Notes: generated by a model not told the origin, from the sequence alone. Shown: positions 1 to 8,963, counted from the stretch's first letter. The stretch is DNA of 64,000 nt from Parvularcula oceani (GCF_000733125.1 NZ_JPHU01000006.1:119205-183204); one strand, 5' to 3'. Numbers and translations are program-made.

Positions 1-150
1 GTCCTGATCATAGTCGTCGTCGATCGCGTAATCCGCGATCTCGTCCGCCGTGTCGTCTTCCTGCGCGTTCGCAGCGCCCAGAACGAGCGCCGCGCCGGTC
101 GCCGCGCTCATCATCAGGGCCGCGCGGCCCAGCCTGGCTTTGAACATCAT
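1..150 (-). CDS. N-terminus of an exported protein, probably a TonB-dependent receptor (cut by window edge)
   Basis: Only the first 50 codons lie in the window. They encode a typical signal peptide: a basic start (MMFKARLGRAA), a hydrophobic stretch and an ANAQ cleavage site, followed by an acidic segment rich in Asp and Glu. A strong Shine-Dalgarno (GGGAGGAA) sits just upstream of two consecutive ATG codons at 148-150 and 145-147. The gene diverges from a GH13 amylase and a LacI regulator, and in alphaproteobacterial maltose loci this position is often held by a TonB-dependent maltodextrin receptor. That identity is inferred from context because no plug or barrel motif is visible. It could be another secreted protein. 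Confidence 0.6.
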   Translation of the reverse strand, partial: MMFKARLGRAALMMSAATGAALVLGAANAQEDDTADEIADYAIDDDYDQD

Positions 151-246
151 CGCTCTTCCTCCCGTTTCCGGCTCCTTGCCCGGAGCCTCGTTCTTCGCCG
201 CTTGGGCGCGGCCTCGGCGCGGAAGCTAGGGCTGAACGCTGCGTAA

Positions 247-293
247 TGCAAACGATGTCATTCATTGCACCGGCAAAAATGCAATCAATTGCA
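247..293. promoter_or_regulatory. Candidate LacI-family operators between the receptor and amylase genes
   Basis: TGCAATCAATTGCA at 280-293 is a perfect inverted repeat (TGCAAT, 2-base centre, ATTGCA). Just upstream, TGCAA at 247-251 and TTGCA at 265-269 form a second, wider inverted pair. LacI-family regulators bind short palindromes of this type, and a LacI-family gene lies downstream at 2221. The region is shared by two divergent genes, so one regulator could control both. Binding is inferred. Confidence 0.45.
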
Positions 294-375
294 AGAGAGC
301 GCCGATTGAGACAGCCTGAAGGCCGGCGGCGCGAAGGCGATAACAGTGCGCTGCGCGAGAAATCGGGAGGACGTC

Positions 376-2178
376 ATGAAACGGATCACGCACGCGGCGC
401 TCGGCGCACTGGCTCTTTTCCCGGCGACGGCGGCGGCACAGGCTCCTTCCCTCGACCGGCCGGCCGAGGACGAGATCATCTATTTCCTTCTGCCGGACCG
501 GTTCGAGAACGCCGATCCGTCGAACGACCGGGGCGGCTTGTCCGGCGACCGCCTCGCCACCGGCTACGACCCATCGGACAAGGGGTTCTATCACGGCGGC
601 GACCTCGCGGGGCTCGCGGCGCGCCTCGACTATATCGAGGGCCTGGGCGCAACGGCGATCTGGCTGGGGCCGGTCTATGTGAACAAGCCTGTCCAGGGGC
701 CGCCCGGACAGGAGAGCGCCGCCTATCACGGCTACTGGATCACCGACTTCACCGATGTCGATCCGCATCTCGGGACGAAGGAAGAGCTGAAGTCGCTGGT
801 GGACGCGGCGCATGCCCGCGGCATCAAGGTCTTTCTCGATATCGTGGTGAACCACACGGCCGATGTCATCCAGTACGAAGAATGCATCGCGGACGGAAAG
901 TGCGGCTACAGGTCCTTGGCCGACTATCCCTACACGACGCGCGGCGGCCCGGAGGGCGAGCGGATCAATGACGGCTTCCTCGGGGACGCTGTCCGAACGG
1001 AAGAGAACTTCGAACGCCTCGAGCGTCCGGACTACGCCTTCACGCCGTTCGTTCCGGATGAAGAGCGGGAGGCGAAGGCGCCCGCCTGGCTCAACGACCC
1101 GATCTACTACCACAATCGCGGCAACTCGGCCTTTCGCGGCGAGAGCTCGCTCTATGGCGACTTCTCCGGCCTCGACGATCTGATGACGGAGCATCCGCGC
1201 GTGGTGGAAGGCATGATCGACATCTATGGCGACTGGATCGCGCGCTTCGGCGTGGACGGCTTCCGGGTGGATACGGCGCGGCATGTGGAGCCGGGCTTCT
1301 GGCGGTCCTTCCTGCCCGCCATGCAGCAGCGCGCGGAAGAAGCGGGGCGGCCGGGCTTCTTCGTCTTCGGCGAGGTCGCCATGAGCGATCCGGCAGTCCT
1401 GGCGGAGCATACGCGGCGGCACGGCTTCGAGGCGGTGCTGGATTTCGCGCTCCGGGACGCGATCATCGACGTCGTCGCGCGCGGCGAGCCGACGAGCGCC
1501 CTATCCGAGGTCTTCGCCGCCGATATCCTTTATGAGGGCGGCGAAGAGGCGGCACGCAGGCTTCCGACCTTCATCGGCAACCATGATGACGGCCGCTTCT
1601 CGACCATGGTCGCGCGTGCCCGGCCGGAGGCGACCCCCCAGGAGGTGCTCGACCGCGTGCGCCTCGGCTATGCGCTCCTGATGACGGCCCGCGGCGTGCC
1701 GACGCTCTATGCCGGCTCGGAGCAGGGTTTCGTCTCGGACGGAAACGACAAGGATGCGCGCGAGGACATGTTCGAAAGCCGGGTCGCGGTCTATAACGAC
1801 AACGATCTTCTGGGCACCGACGCCACGACGGCCCGGAGCAATTTCGACCCCGACCACCCGCTCTACCGTTTCGTGTCGGAGATGGCGGCCCTGCGCAAGC
1901 AGGAGCCGGCCCTGCGCCGGGGCGCGCAGGTCGAGCGGCTGAGCGAGGCCGAAGGCGGCCTCTATGCCTTCTCGCGCCTCGATGAGGCGATCGGCCGCGA
2001 GATCCTCATGGTGGCCAATGCCGAGAACCGCCCGCGGGAGGCTTCGGTGCCGGTGGATGCGCGATCGGCTCAATGGTCCGGGCTTCGGGGCGCCTGCGCG
2101 GCCTCGCCCGACGCGCCGGGCAGCTATCCCGTAAAGGTGCCGGCGCGCGGGTTCGTTCTTTGCCGCTCGGTCTGGTAG
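376..2178 (+). CDS. GH13 alpha-amylase family glycosidase, secreted
   Basis: A 600-residue protein with an N-terminal signal peptide (about residues 1-21, ending in AAAQA), so it should act in the periplasm or outside the cell on alpha-glucans. GH13 landmarks are all present: nucleophile Asp299 in DGFRVDTARH, acid/base Glu333 in FVFGEV, and transition-state Asp404 in IGNHDD. The ATG at 376 follows GGGAGG at 365-370, which favours it over an in-frame ATG 30 bases upstream. A LacI regulator follows after 42 bases in the same direction. The exact substrate (starch, maltodextrin or cyclodextrin) cannot be read from the sequence. Confidence 0.9.
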   Translation: MKRITHAALGALALFPATAAAQAPSLDRPAEDEIIYFLLPDRFENADPSNDRGGLSGDRLATGYDPSDKGFYHGGDLAGLAARLDYIEGLGATAIWLGPVYVNKPVQGPPGQESAAYHGYWITDFTDVDPHLGTKEELKSLVDAAHARGIKVFLDIVVNHTADVIQYEECIADGKCGYRSLADYPYTTRGGPEGERINDGFLGDAVRTEENFERLERPDYAFTPFVPDEEREAKAPAWLNDPIYYHNRGNSAFRGESSLYGDFSGLDDLMTEHPRVVEGMIDIYGDWIARFGVDGFRVDTARHVEPGFWRSFLPAMQQRAEEAGRPGFFVFGEVAMSDPAVLAEHTRRHGFEAVLDFALRDAIIDVVARGEPTSALSEVFAADILYEGGEEAARRLPTFIGNHDDGRFSTMVARARPEATPQEVLDRVRLGYALLMTARGVPTLYAGSEQGFVSDGNDKDAREDMFESRVAVYNDNDLLGTDATTARSNFDPDHPLYRFVSEMAALRKQEPALRRGAQVERLSEAEGGLYAFSRLDEAIGREILMVANAENRPREASVPVDARSAQWSGLRGACAASPDAPGSYPVKVPARGFVLCRSVW

Positions 2179-2220
2179 GGAAGCGCCGGGGCGAGCCTGC
2201 GGAGCAGAGCGAGGGGACGA

Positions 2221-3273
2221 ATGGCGGAGGACGCGAGGCACGAGAGCGGCGAGGAGCGGCAGCCGGCGACGATGTCCCACATCGCGCGGCAGCTGGGCGT
2301 ATCGGAGTCCACCGTCTCCCGCGCCCTCGCCGGCTCCTCCCTCGTCAAGGCTGAGACCCGCGCCAAGGTGGAGGCGCTGGCGGCCGAGCTCGGCTTCTCG
2401 GTCAACCTCAACGCCCAGCGCCTCAAGCGCCGCCGGTCGCAGACGGTCGAGGTCGTCATTCCCGTCGAGGAATACGGCCGGCAGCACATGTCCGACCCCT
2501 TCTTCCTCGACATGATTGGCGCCCTCGCCGACGCCCTCACCGATGCGGGTTACGACATGCTCCTGTCCAAGAGGACGCCCTGGGCGGTCGGGGCGGACGG
2601 TCGCATGCGCCCGAACCCGCTCACCTCGGGCCGGGCCGACGGCGTGATCATCATCGGGCAGGGCCGCGACCAGACCCATTTGCGGGCCTTCACCTCGCAG
2701 CACAGGCAGGTCGTCATATGGGGCGATCCCGAAGTGGCGGGCGACTATCTGCTCGTCGGCGTCGACAACCGCCGCGGCGGCGCGCTGGCGACGGAGCACC
2801 TCCTGTCCCGCGGGCGCGAGCGCATCGCCTTTCTCGGCGATCCGGGCGAGCCGGAGATCTCGCAGCGCTGCGAGGGCTACAAGGATGCGCTCAAGGCGGC
2901 CGGCCTCGCTGTCGATGCGGAGCTCATCGTGCCCGCCCGCTTCGATCCCGCCGATGCGATGGACGCGGCCCAGCGCTTTCTCGAGGCGGCGCCCTCGATC
3001 GACGGGATCGTCGCGGCGACGGATGTCATCGGCATGGCGGCGATCGCAGCGCTGCGCGAGGCCGGCCTTCGCGTGCCGGACGACGTGGCCGTGACGGGCT
3101 ACGACGACATCCATTCGGCCCGCTCGGCCTCTCCCGCCCTGACGACGGTGAGCCAGGGGATCGCCGAGGGCGGCCGCCTCCTGGTCGAGACGCTCCTCGC
3201 CGCGATCGGGGGCGGGACGGTCCGCGGCCGGCTGATCGAGCCGCGCCTGATCGTGCGCGACAGCAGCGGCTGA
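2221..3273 (+). CDS. LacI-family transcriptional regulator
   Basis: A 350-residue regulator. The N-terminal helix-turn-helix (about residues 18-40) contains MSHIARQLGVSESTVSRAL, followed by the LacI hinge region (NLNAQRLKRRRS) and a periplasmic-binding-protein-like effector domain starting with VEVVIPVEEYG. It lies directly behind the GH13 gene and opposite the symporter gene, so it most likely senses a maltodextrin-type ligand and controls this locus. The palindrome at 280-293 is a natural target. The effector is inferred from neighbours. Confidence 0.9.
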   Translation: MAEDARHESGEERQPATMSHIARQLGVSESTVSRALAGSSLVKAETRAKVEALAAELGFSVNLNAQRLKRRRSQTVEVVIPVEEYGRQHMSDPFFLDMIGALADALTDAGYDMLLSKRTPWAVGADGRMRPNPLTSGRADGVIIIGQGRDQTHLRAFTSQHRQVVIWGDPEVAGDYLLVGVDNRRGGALATEHLLSRGRERIAFLGDPGEPEISQRCEGYKDALKAAGLAVDAELIVPARFDPADAMDAAQRFLEAAPSIDGIVAATDVIGMAAIAALREAGLRVPDDVAVTGYDDIHSARSASPALTTVSQGIAEGGRLLVETLLAAIGGGTVRGRLIEPRLIVRDSSG

Positions 3274-3276
3274 GCG

Positions 3277-4896
3277 CTACCAGAAGGCGATCAGCAGGAT
3301 CGCGCAGAGCCCCATCAGGCCGAGGAATTGGAGGCGGTAGTTCTGCCACCATGGCAGGGCGCGCAACGCCTCGGTCTCTGCCGCATAGACGCGCGGCGTC
3401 CAGACATAGGCATCCACCTGCGCCCGGTCCGGCGGCGGCGTCGCAAGGGAGACGGCCGCCATGATCAGCGCCGAGACCAGCGCGACGGCCGGGGCGACAT
3501 AAAGCCAGTGCCAATGGCTCCAGCCGATGAGCGGCTGCGCGCCGAGCCCCGGTCCGACCACCTGCCCCGCGAAAAGCGCGAGGCCGCTCAGCGTGCCGAG
3601 GAGCAGGGCCGCATTCGCACCCTGCCTGTTCGCGCGCGGCCAGAATGTGCCGACGAGATAGAGCGCGACCACTGGACCGACCGTATAGCTCAGCACCTGC
3701 TGGATATATTCGAAGATCGATTCGAAGCGTCCGATCTGCGGCGCCCAGATCACGCCGAACAGCATGACGAGGAAGGTCACGAGCCGACCGATCTGCATCA
3801 GCGCCCCGGCCGATAGGCCCGGCCGCGCCGTCCGCACGAAATCCATCGTCACCATGGTGGAGGCGGAGTTGAGGGTCGAATCGATGAGGCTCATCAGGGC
3901 CGCGAAGAACCCTGCCAGCACGAGGCCCAGGAGCCCGACCGGGAGAAGGTCGAACATGAGGGTGGGATAGACCAGATCCGCCCGCGGAAGCTCGGGGTAG
4001 AGGAGGATGGCGAGCGTTCCGGGCAGGACCATGATGAACAGGACCGGCAGCTTGAGGAAGCCGGCCAGGATCGCGCCCCAGCGGGCGTGATTGGCGTCGC
4101 GGGCGGCTAGGAAACGCTGCGCCATGAACTGGTTCGTGCCCCAGAAATAAAAGCCGAGAAGCGGCACCCCTGTCAGGAGCGCCGGCCACGGCATGTCCGG
4201 ATCCGTCACGGGACGGACCAGTGACAGCTTGTCCGCGGAGACCGCCCCCGCGACCGCGCCCCATCCCCCGACCTCCGCAAGGGCGATGGCGGAGATCACG
4301 CAGGCCCCGATCAGGAGGAGGACGGCCTGGATGACGTCGGTCACCATCACCGCCGACAGCCCGCCGAGGATCGTGTAGCCCCCGGCGATCACCGCCAGGA
4401 TCGCCACGGTCTCCCAAACCGCGGCGCCGGGAAAGACGAGCTGCACGAGAAGCGCACCGGCGTAGAGGCTCGCGGCCGTATCCACCACGACGTTCAGGAA
4501 CAAAGTGAGGCCGGCGAAATAGAGCCGCGCCGCCCGCCCGAAGCGCCGCTCGAGGAATTCCGGCATGGTATAGACCTGGCTGCGCAGGACCTGCGGCAGG
4601 ACGAAGAGCGCGAAGAAGGCCAGGACTACCGCCGCCATCCACTCATAGTTGAAGACCCAGATCCCCGAGCCGTAGGCGCTGCCCGCCAGGCCCACCAGGG
4701 TCGTCGAGGAGATGTTCGAGGCGAACAGCGAAAAGCCGATCACCGGCCAGATCATGCGCCGGCCCGCCAGGAAATAGTCCTCGGCGTCGTGGCTGCGCCG
4801 CGCTGCCCATATGCCCAGGGCGACCATCGCGATCGCATAGAGCCCGAGCATCGCGATATCGACCGGGTGCAGAGCAGCCCCTTCGAGCGTTCCCAT
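3277..4896 (-). CDS. Sodium:solute symporter (SSS family), probable sugar transporter
   Basis: A 539-residue integral membrane protein with about 13-14 hydrophobic helices. It shows SSS-family features: an early helix (VDIAMLGLYAIAMVALGIW), the conserved SHDAEDYFLAGRRM segment and later a MPEFLERRFG motif. Members couple Na+ influx to uptake of sugars or other small solutes. The ATG at 4896 gives the normal N-terminus; the open frame extends upstream but there it has no membrane character. The gene converges on the LacI gene with a 3-base gap. With an amylase and a regulator alongside, uptake of glucose or maltose is likely but not proven. Confidence 0.87.
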   Translation of the reverse strand: MGTLEGAALHPVDIAMLGLYAIAMVALGIWAARRSHDAEDYFLAGRRMIWPVIGFSLFASNISSTTLVGLAGSAYGSGIWVFNYEWMAAVVLAFFALFVLPQVLRSQVYTMPEFLERRFGRAARLYFAGLTLFLNVVVDTAASLYAGALLVQLVFPGAAVWETVAILAVIAGGYTILGGLSAVMVTDVIQAVLLLIGACVISAIALAEVGGWGAVAGAVSADKLSLVRPVTDPDMPWPALLTGVPLLGFYFWGTNQFMAQRFLAARDANHARWGAILAGFLKLPVLFIMVLPGTLAILLYPELPRADLVYPTLMFDLLPVGLLGLVLAGFFAALMSLIDSTLNSASTMVTMDFVRTARPGLSAGALMQIGRLVTFLVMLFGVIWAPQIGRFESIFEYIQQVLSYTVGPVVALYLVGTFWPRANRQGANAALLLGTLSGLALFAGQVVGPGLGAQPLIGWSHWHWLYVAPAVALVSALIMAAVSLATPPPDRAQVDAYVWTPRVYAAETEALRALPWWQNYRLQFLGLMGLCAILLIAFW

Positions 4897-5348
4897 TGCG
4901 GGCTCTCGCCTCCCCTTCCTGACCGGAGCCCTGCCCCGCTGTCCCGGGCGGCGCGGCATCCGCATGGACGGTGCCCAACCCGGCTTTCCTTCGCAAGACG
5001 CTGCACGTTGCGGGTCTGCCCGGCGCTGCGCAGCGGCGCGCCAATCCGGAACCGTATACGGAAAGCATCGCCGGACGCTATGGCGCATCCGCCGCGAGCG
5101 GAAAGGGACGGCGCATGCCGCCCCTGGCGATGATCGATTTTCGGGGGAACGGCCACTTCCTGCTAAGCAGAAAGTGGCGCGAGTGACGGGCCTAGAAACG
5201 AAATTTTCCCTATTATATATCAAGGAGATAACGCATGTCGAGACAAAATCTGTAGCACAGTCCCGGGCCAATTTGTGGCACACCCTGTCGGGCTGCGGCT
5301 GGGTATCTGATCGCAGAAACGGACTGTCGGACCAGCGGGGACAATAGC
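4897..5348. other. Non-coding stretch with a 25-bp palindrome and an orphan AT-rich start region
   Basis: No convincing gene is present. At 5153-5177 there is a near-perfect palindrome with 12-base arms (CCACTTCCTGCT and AGCAGAAAGTGG, one mismatch) around a single A. At 5211-5237 a TATTATATAT run, an AAGGAG ribosome site and an ATG lie in good register, but the frame closes after six sense codons (TAG 5253-5255). This may be the remnant of a truncated gene. The stretch separates the carbohydrate locus from the metal island. Confidence 0.5.
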
Positions 5349-5624
5349 CTATTTCCGACGGCCGCCGAGAACCGCGACGAGTTCCTCAACCTTCTCTCGC
5401 CGTGCGTCGAGATCCTCCGAGCAGAGGGCGTGCTCGACACAGGTATCGAGGTGGTCATCCAGCACAACCTTCTCGAGGCTGCCCAGCGCCGCCTTGATCG
5501 CCTGGACCTGGCGGACGACGTCTATGCAGTAGCGATCGGTATCGACCATCTTCGCCACGCCGCGCACCTGGCCTTCGATACGCGCCAGGCGTTTCATTGC
5601 AGAGGTCTTGGTCTCGGCTCTCAT
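5349..5624 (-). CDS. csoR: CsoR-family copper-sensing repressor
   Basis: A 91-residue all-helical protein of the CsoR/RcnR/FrmR family. The copper-binding Cys-His-Cys set typical of CsoR is present as Cys33, His58 and Cys62, and the N-terminal His used by the Ni/Co sensor RcnR is absent. The ARIEGQVRGVAKM helix is the family signature. Such proteins bind operators without copper and leave them on Cu(I) binding. The ATG at 5624 has a modest GGAG ribosome site. Two G/C-rich palindromes next to copper genes (5628-5645 and 5820-5836) match the expected operator type, and the gene sits just before copA and copB. Confidence 0.92.
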   Translation of the reverse strand: MRAETKTSAMKRLARIEGQVRGVAKMVDTDRYCIDVVRQVQAIKAALGSLEKVVLDDHLDTCVEHALCSEDLDARREKVEELVAVLGGRRK

Positions 5625-5627
5625 CGC

Positions 5628-5645
5628 ATACTCCGTTAGGGGTAT
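5628..5645. promoter_or_regulatory. Candidate CsoR operator 1 (autoregulation)
   Basis: ATACTCCGTTAGGGGTAT is an inverted repeat with one mismatch and a 4-base centre. It ends 4 bases upstream of the csoR start codon, a position suited to autorepression. Its right half and the next bases (TTAGGGGTATAGATGTG) are repeated exactly at operator 2. Confidence 0.65.
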
Positions 5646-5819
5646 AGATGTGCGACGCATTCCGGCCGAACGCAACCGGCTCCGGACGAAAGCCTCGCCG
5701 TACTTCCCAGGCGTCACCGGAACGTTCGTCCGTCTGAGGCATTCGTTGTTAACAGAGGTGAGAGAGCTGTGCCGACCGCGACAACTGAAGACTGCTCTTG
5801 AATGTTCAGCGGCGAAGCC

Positions 5820-5840
5820 ATACCCCTTAGGGGTATAGAT
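5820..5840. promoter_or_regulatory. Candidate CsoR operator 2 overlapping a -10 element
   Basis: ATACCCCTTAGGGGTAT at 5820-5836 is a perfect palindrome (7-base arms, 3-base centre) of the C/G-tract type known for CsoR operators. Its right edge runs into TATAGAT (5834-5840), a good -10 hexamer reading right. Repressor binding would therefore block transcription of the downstream copper genes. Confidence 0.7.
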
Positions 5841-5849
5841 GTGGTTCGC

Positions 5850-6215
5850 ATGGATCTGGCGAAAGAAATAACGACTTCGCGGCGCACAATCGGGTTGCTC
5901 CTTGCGCTCCTGATCGTTCTCGGGACGCTGGTTTGCCTGCCTCAAACCGCCACGGCCCGATCGTCCATGGATGTCGCGAAGGATGCGTCTGCGGTCGAGC
6001 TGCATTCCCATTATGGGGTGGGCAGTGCCTGCCGCGAAATATGCACGGCCTGCCTGAGCGAACCTGCCGCCCAGCTTTTCGAGAGCGAAGGGAACATCAG
6101 TACGCATTCCGCACCGGCGGAAGAGGCTTCGTTCTTTGTCGCCCGCCCGTCGGCACCCTTTGCGTTCGCGGCCCCCTTTGATCCCGTTACTTTGTTCGAT
6201 GTCATCAGACGGTGA
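5850..6215 (+). CDS. Small secreted or membrane-anchored protein, first gene of the copper operon
   Basis: A 121-residue protein with an N-terminal hydrophobic helix (TIGLLLALLIVLGTLVCLP), which may be an uncleaved anchor or a signal peptide. A cysteine/histidine segment follows (HSHYGVGSACREICTAC) that could hold metal. I do not recognise the family. The ATG at 5850 lies only about 10 bases after the TATAGAT -10 element and has no Shine-Dalgarno, so the mRNA may be leaderless. An in-frame GTG at 5841 is an alternative start. The CsoR-type operator directly upstream suggests copper induction together with copA and copB. Confidence 0.6.
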   Translation: MDLAKEITTSRRTIGLLLALLIVLGTLVCLPQTATARSSMDVAKDASAVELHSHYGVGSACREICTACLSEPAAQLFESEGNISTHSAPAEEASFFVARPSAPFAFAAPFDPVTLFDVIRR

Positions 6216-6266
6216 GACGGCCCTGCTCGCTTTCGAGAACAGGACAATGAACCACAGGATATCAGC

Positions 6267-8162
6267 ATGCTGAATAGACGCCATTTCATCGGAACCGCCG
6301 CCACCGCCCTTGCGTCGCAGTCCCTCCTTCCGGCCTGGGCTCAGTCGGATCGGCAGGGCAATCGGGGCCTCGACCCGCTGACGCGGAACCAATTCGACCT
6401 GACCATCGGACGAACGCCCGTGCGTATCGATGGGCGAGCGGGGCACGCCGTCACGGTGAACGACACCCTGCCCGCGCCGCTCATCCGAATGCAGGAAGGG
6501 GAGGACATCGTTCTGCGCGTGACCAACACGCTCGACGAATGGTCCTCGATCCACTGGCATGGCCTGCTCGTGCCGGCCTCGATGGACGGCGTGCCGGGGG
6601 TCAGCTTTCCCGGCATCGCGCCCCGTTCGACCTTCGAGTATCGCTTCCCGCTCAAGCAGGCGGGCACCTATTGGTACCACAGCCATTCGGCCTTTCAGGA
6701 ACAGCTCGGGCTCTACGGCCCCCTAGTCATCGATCCTGCCCGGGCCGAGGCCGAGAGCTATGACCGGGAATTCGTTGTCGTCCTGTCGGACTGGACGTTT
6801 GCCGATCCCCACCGCCTTTTCGCCCAACTGAAGAAGATGGGCGACACGCTCAATTTCCAGAAACGCACCGCGGCGGATCTCGCGGCCGATGCGCGTCAGG
6901 ACGGGCTCGGCGCCGCCCTCGGGAACCGGGCGATGTGGGGACGCATGCGGATGATGCCGACCGACCTCGCCGATGTGAACGGGGCGCAATATACGTACCT
7001 CGTTAATGGTCATGGTCCGGACGATAACTGGACCGGCTTCTTCGAACCCGGTGAACGCGTCCGCCTCCGGATCATCAATGCGAGCGCCATGTCGATCTTC
7101 AACGTGCGGATTCCTGGCCTGCCGATGACGGTCATCAACGCCCACGGGCTCGACGTACGGCCGGTCACCTTCGAGGAATTCCAGATCGGCACCGCCGAGA
7201 CCTATGACGTGATCGTGGAGCCAAAGGACAGGGCCTACCGTCTCGTCGCCGCCTCGATCGACAGTTCGGGCCAGGCGCTAGCGACGCTGACGCCACGTCT
7301 CGGGGAGACTGCGGAGGCCCCACCCCTGCGGCCACGGCCGCTCCTCACTATGAAGGATATGGGGATGAGCGGCATGATGGCGTCCGACATGGCGACGCCC
7401 GCAGAGCCCGGCATGGAGGGTCAGGGCCATGCCCTCACCTATCCCGAGAATGCAGAACCGGGCGGAGCCATGGCGGGTATGGCGATGGATCATGGAGACA
7501 TGACGATGACCGACCACCACCACCCAATGGGCCCCGGCGTCGCCAATGTCGCGATGAACCCCGTCAGTCGCCTGCATGAACCGGGGCTCGGCCTTGAGCG
7601 CGTCCCACACCGCACCCTCAGCTATGCCCAGTTGCGGAGCCTTCGTCCGAACACGGATCGACGACCGCCCGAGCGGGAAGTCGAGATCCATCTGACCTCC
7701 AATATGGAGCGCTATATGTGGTCCTTCGATGGTGTGAAATTCTCCGAGGTCGAAGACTCGATCAAGTTCTACGAGGGCGAGCGGGTCCGGCTGACTCTCG
7801 TGAACGACACGATGATGCCGCACCCGATCCACCTGCACGGGATGTTCTTCGATCTGGTCATCCCGGACTATGATGAGGGCGAGGACGGCGAGCGCTACCT
7901 TCCTGGCCTCCACACCATCCTGACCAAGCCCGGCGAGAAGCTGTCCGTGGACATCACGCCGCCCGAACGTGGTGACTGGGCCTTTCACTGCCACCTTCTC
8001 TACCACATGCATGCGGGCATGATGCAGGTCGTCAGCGTGCTGCCACGCGACGACCGTCCACCCCTGAGGGAGATCGGGGCAGGACCGCCTCAGGCCACCC
8101 ATCCAGCGGAGACGCCGGTCAAGCGCGACATGGACCATGGCGAGCATGGAGGGACGCACTGA
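6267..8162 (+). CDS. copA: CopA-family multicopper oxidase
   Basis: A 631-residue periplasmic multicopper oxidase. The N-terminus has a twin-arginine signal (NRRHFIGTAATAL), so it should be exported folded by Tat. All copper motifs are visible: HWHG, YHSH, HPIHLHG and the C-terminal HCHLLYHMHAGM that carries the type 1 and trinuclear copper ligands. A Met/His-rich insert (about residues 365-425, with MGMSGMM and DHHHPMG) is typical of CopA and binds extra copper. It oxidises Cu(I) to the less toxic Cu(II). Its stop codon overlaps the start of copB by one base. Confidence 0.95.
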   Translation: MLNRRHFIGTAATALASQSLLPAWAQSDRQGNRGLDPLTRNQFDLTIGRTPVRIDGRAGHAVTVNDTLPAPLIRMQEGEDIVLRVTNTLDEWSSIHWHGLLVPASMDGVPGVSFPGIAPRSTFEYRFPLKQAGTYWYHSHSAFQEQLGLYGPLVIDPARAEAESYDREFVVVLSDWTFADPHRLFAQLKKMGDTLNFQKRTAADLAADARQDGLGAALGNRAMWGRMRMMPTDLADVNGAQYTYLVNGHGPDDNWTGFFEPGERVRLRIINASAMSIFNVRIPGLPMTVINAHGLDVRPVTFEEFQIGTAETYDVIVEPKDRAYRLVAASIDSSGQALATLTPRLGETAEAPPLRPRPLLTMKDMGMSGMMASDMATPAEPGMEGQGHALTYPENAEPGGAMAGMAMDHGDMTMTDHHHPMGPGVANVAMNPVSRLHEPGLGLERVPHRTLSYAQLRSLRPNTDRRPPEREVEIHLTSNMERYMWSFDGVKFSEVEDSIKFYEGERVRLTLVNDTMMPHPIHLHGMFFDLVIPDYDEGEDGERYLPGLHTILTKPGEKLSVDITPPERGDWAFHCHLLYHMHAGMMQVVSVLPRDDRPPLREIGAGPPQATHPAETPVKRDMDHGEHGGTH

Positions 8163-8950
8163 TGAGAACCGCTTGTCTGATCGGCCTTCTGGCCCCCCTC
8201 ACCCTGACACCCCTTCACGCTCAGGAGCAAAGAGATCCCCCTTGGGAAGCGGCCGATGGCGTTTATGGCCCGGAGGCCATGCGCGAGGCCCGTAGGCGGG
8301 TCCAGGACGAGAACGGCGACATCCGCTACGGCCTCGCCATGATCGACCGCCTCGAATGGCAGGACACGGAAGGAGACGGGACGCTCGTCTGGGATGTCCA
8401 GGGCTATTATGGCGGCGATATCAACAAGGTGTGGGTGAAATCCGAAGGCGACTATTCGCTCACCGATGATGAGGTCGAGGAAGCGGAGGTTCAGCTCCTT
8501 TATTCACGGGCGATCTCGCCCTATTTCGACCTTCAGACCGGTATTCGCCAGGACCTCGAGCCCGACGGGCTGTCCCACGCGGTTCTTGGTATCCAAGGGC
8601 TCGCGCCCTATTGGTTCGAGACGGACGCCGCGCTCTTTCTCTCCGAAGAGGGCGACCTGACCGGTCGCGTGGAGGCCGAAGTCGAATGGTTCCTGAGCCA
8701 GCGACTGATCCTCCAGCCGCGTCTCGAAGCAGGCCTCAGTGCCCAGAGCATTGAGGAGCGCGATGTCGGCGCGGGTCTGACGGATGTCAGCCTCGGGGCC
8801 CGGCTGCGCTATGAGGTGAAGCGCTCCTTCGCCCCCTATGTCGGCGCCGAATGGCGGTCGCGCTTCGGGGAGACCGCGGACCTCCAGGAACGGCTTGGTC
8901 AGGAGACGGACGAGGTGGTGGTGGTCGCCGGTCTCAGGGCCTGGTTCTAG
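8162..8950 (+). CDS. copB: Copper resistance protein B (CopB), outer membrane
   Basis: A 262-residue protein with a signal peptide ending in LHAQ and a C-terminal beta-barrel pattern ending in aromatic Trp-Phe, as in CopB/PcoB outer-membrane proteins. Conserved stretches include YGLAMIDRLEWQ and the strand pairs around RAISPYFDLQTGIRQD. It starts with an ATG overlapping the copA stop, which implies translational coupling. It lacks the long Met-rich N-terminal insert of longer CopB versions. It is thought to sequester copper or move it across the outer membrane in partnership with CopA. Confidence 0.92.
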   Translation: MRTACLIGLLAPLTLTPLHAQEQRDPPWEAADGVYGPEAMREARRRVQDENGDIRYGLAMIDRLEWQDTEGDGTLVWDVQGYYGGDINKVWVKSEGDYSLTDDEVEEAEVQLLYSRAISPYFDLQTGIRQDLEPDGLSHAVLGIQGLAPYWFETDAALFLSEEGDLTGRVEAEVEWFLSQRLILQPRLEAGLSAQSIEERDVGAGLTDVSLGARLRYEVKRSFAPYVGAEWRSRFGETADLQERLGQETDEVVVVAGLRAWF

Positions 8951-8963
8951 GGAGGCACCGTCG

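Noticed and set aside
5235..5255. A functional six-residue peptide behind AAGGAG
   Set aside because: Too short to support as a gene; more likely the start of a disrupted gene.
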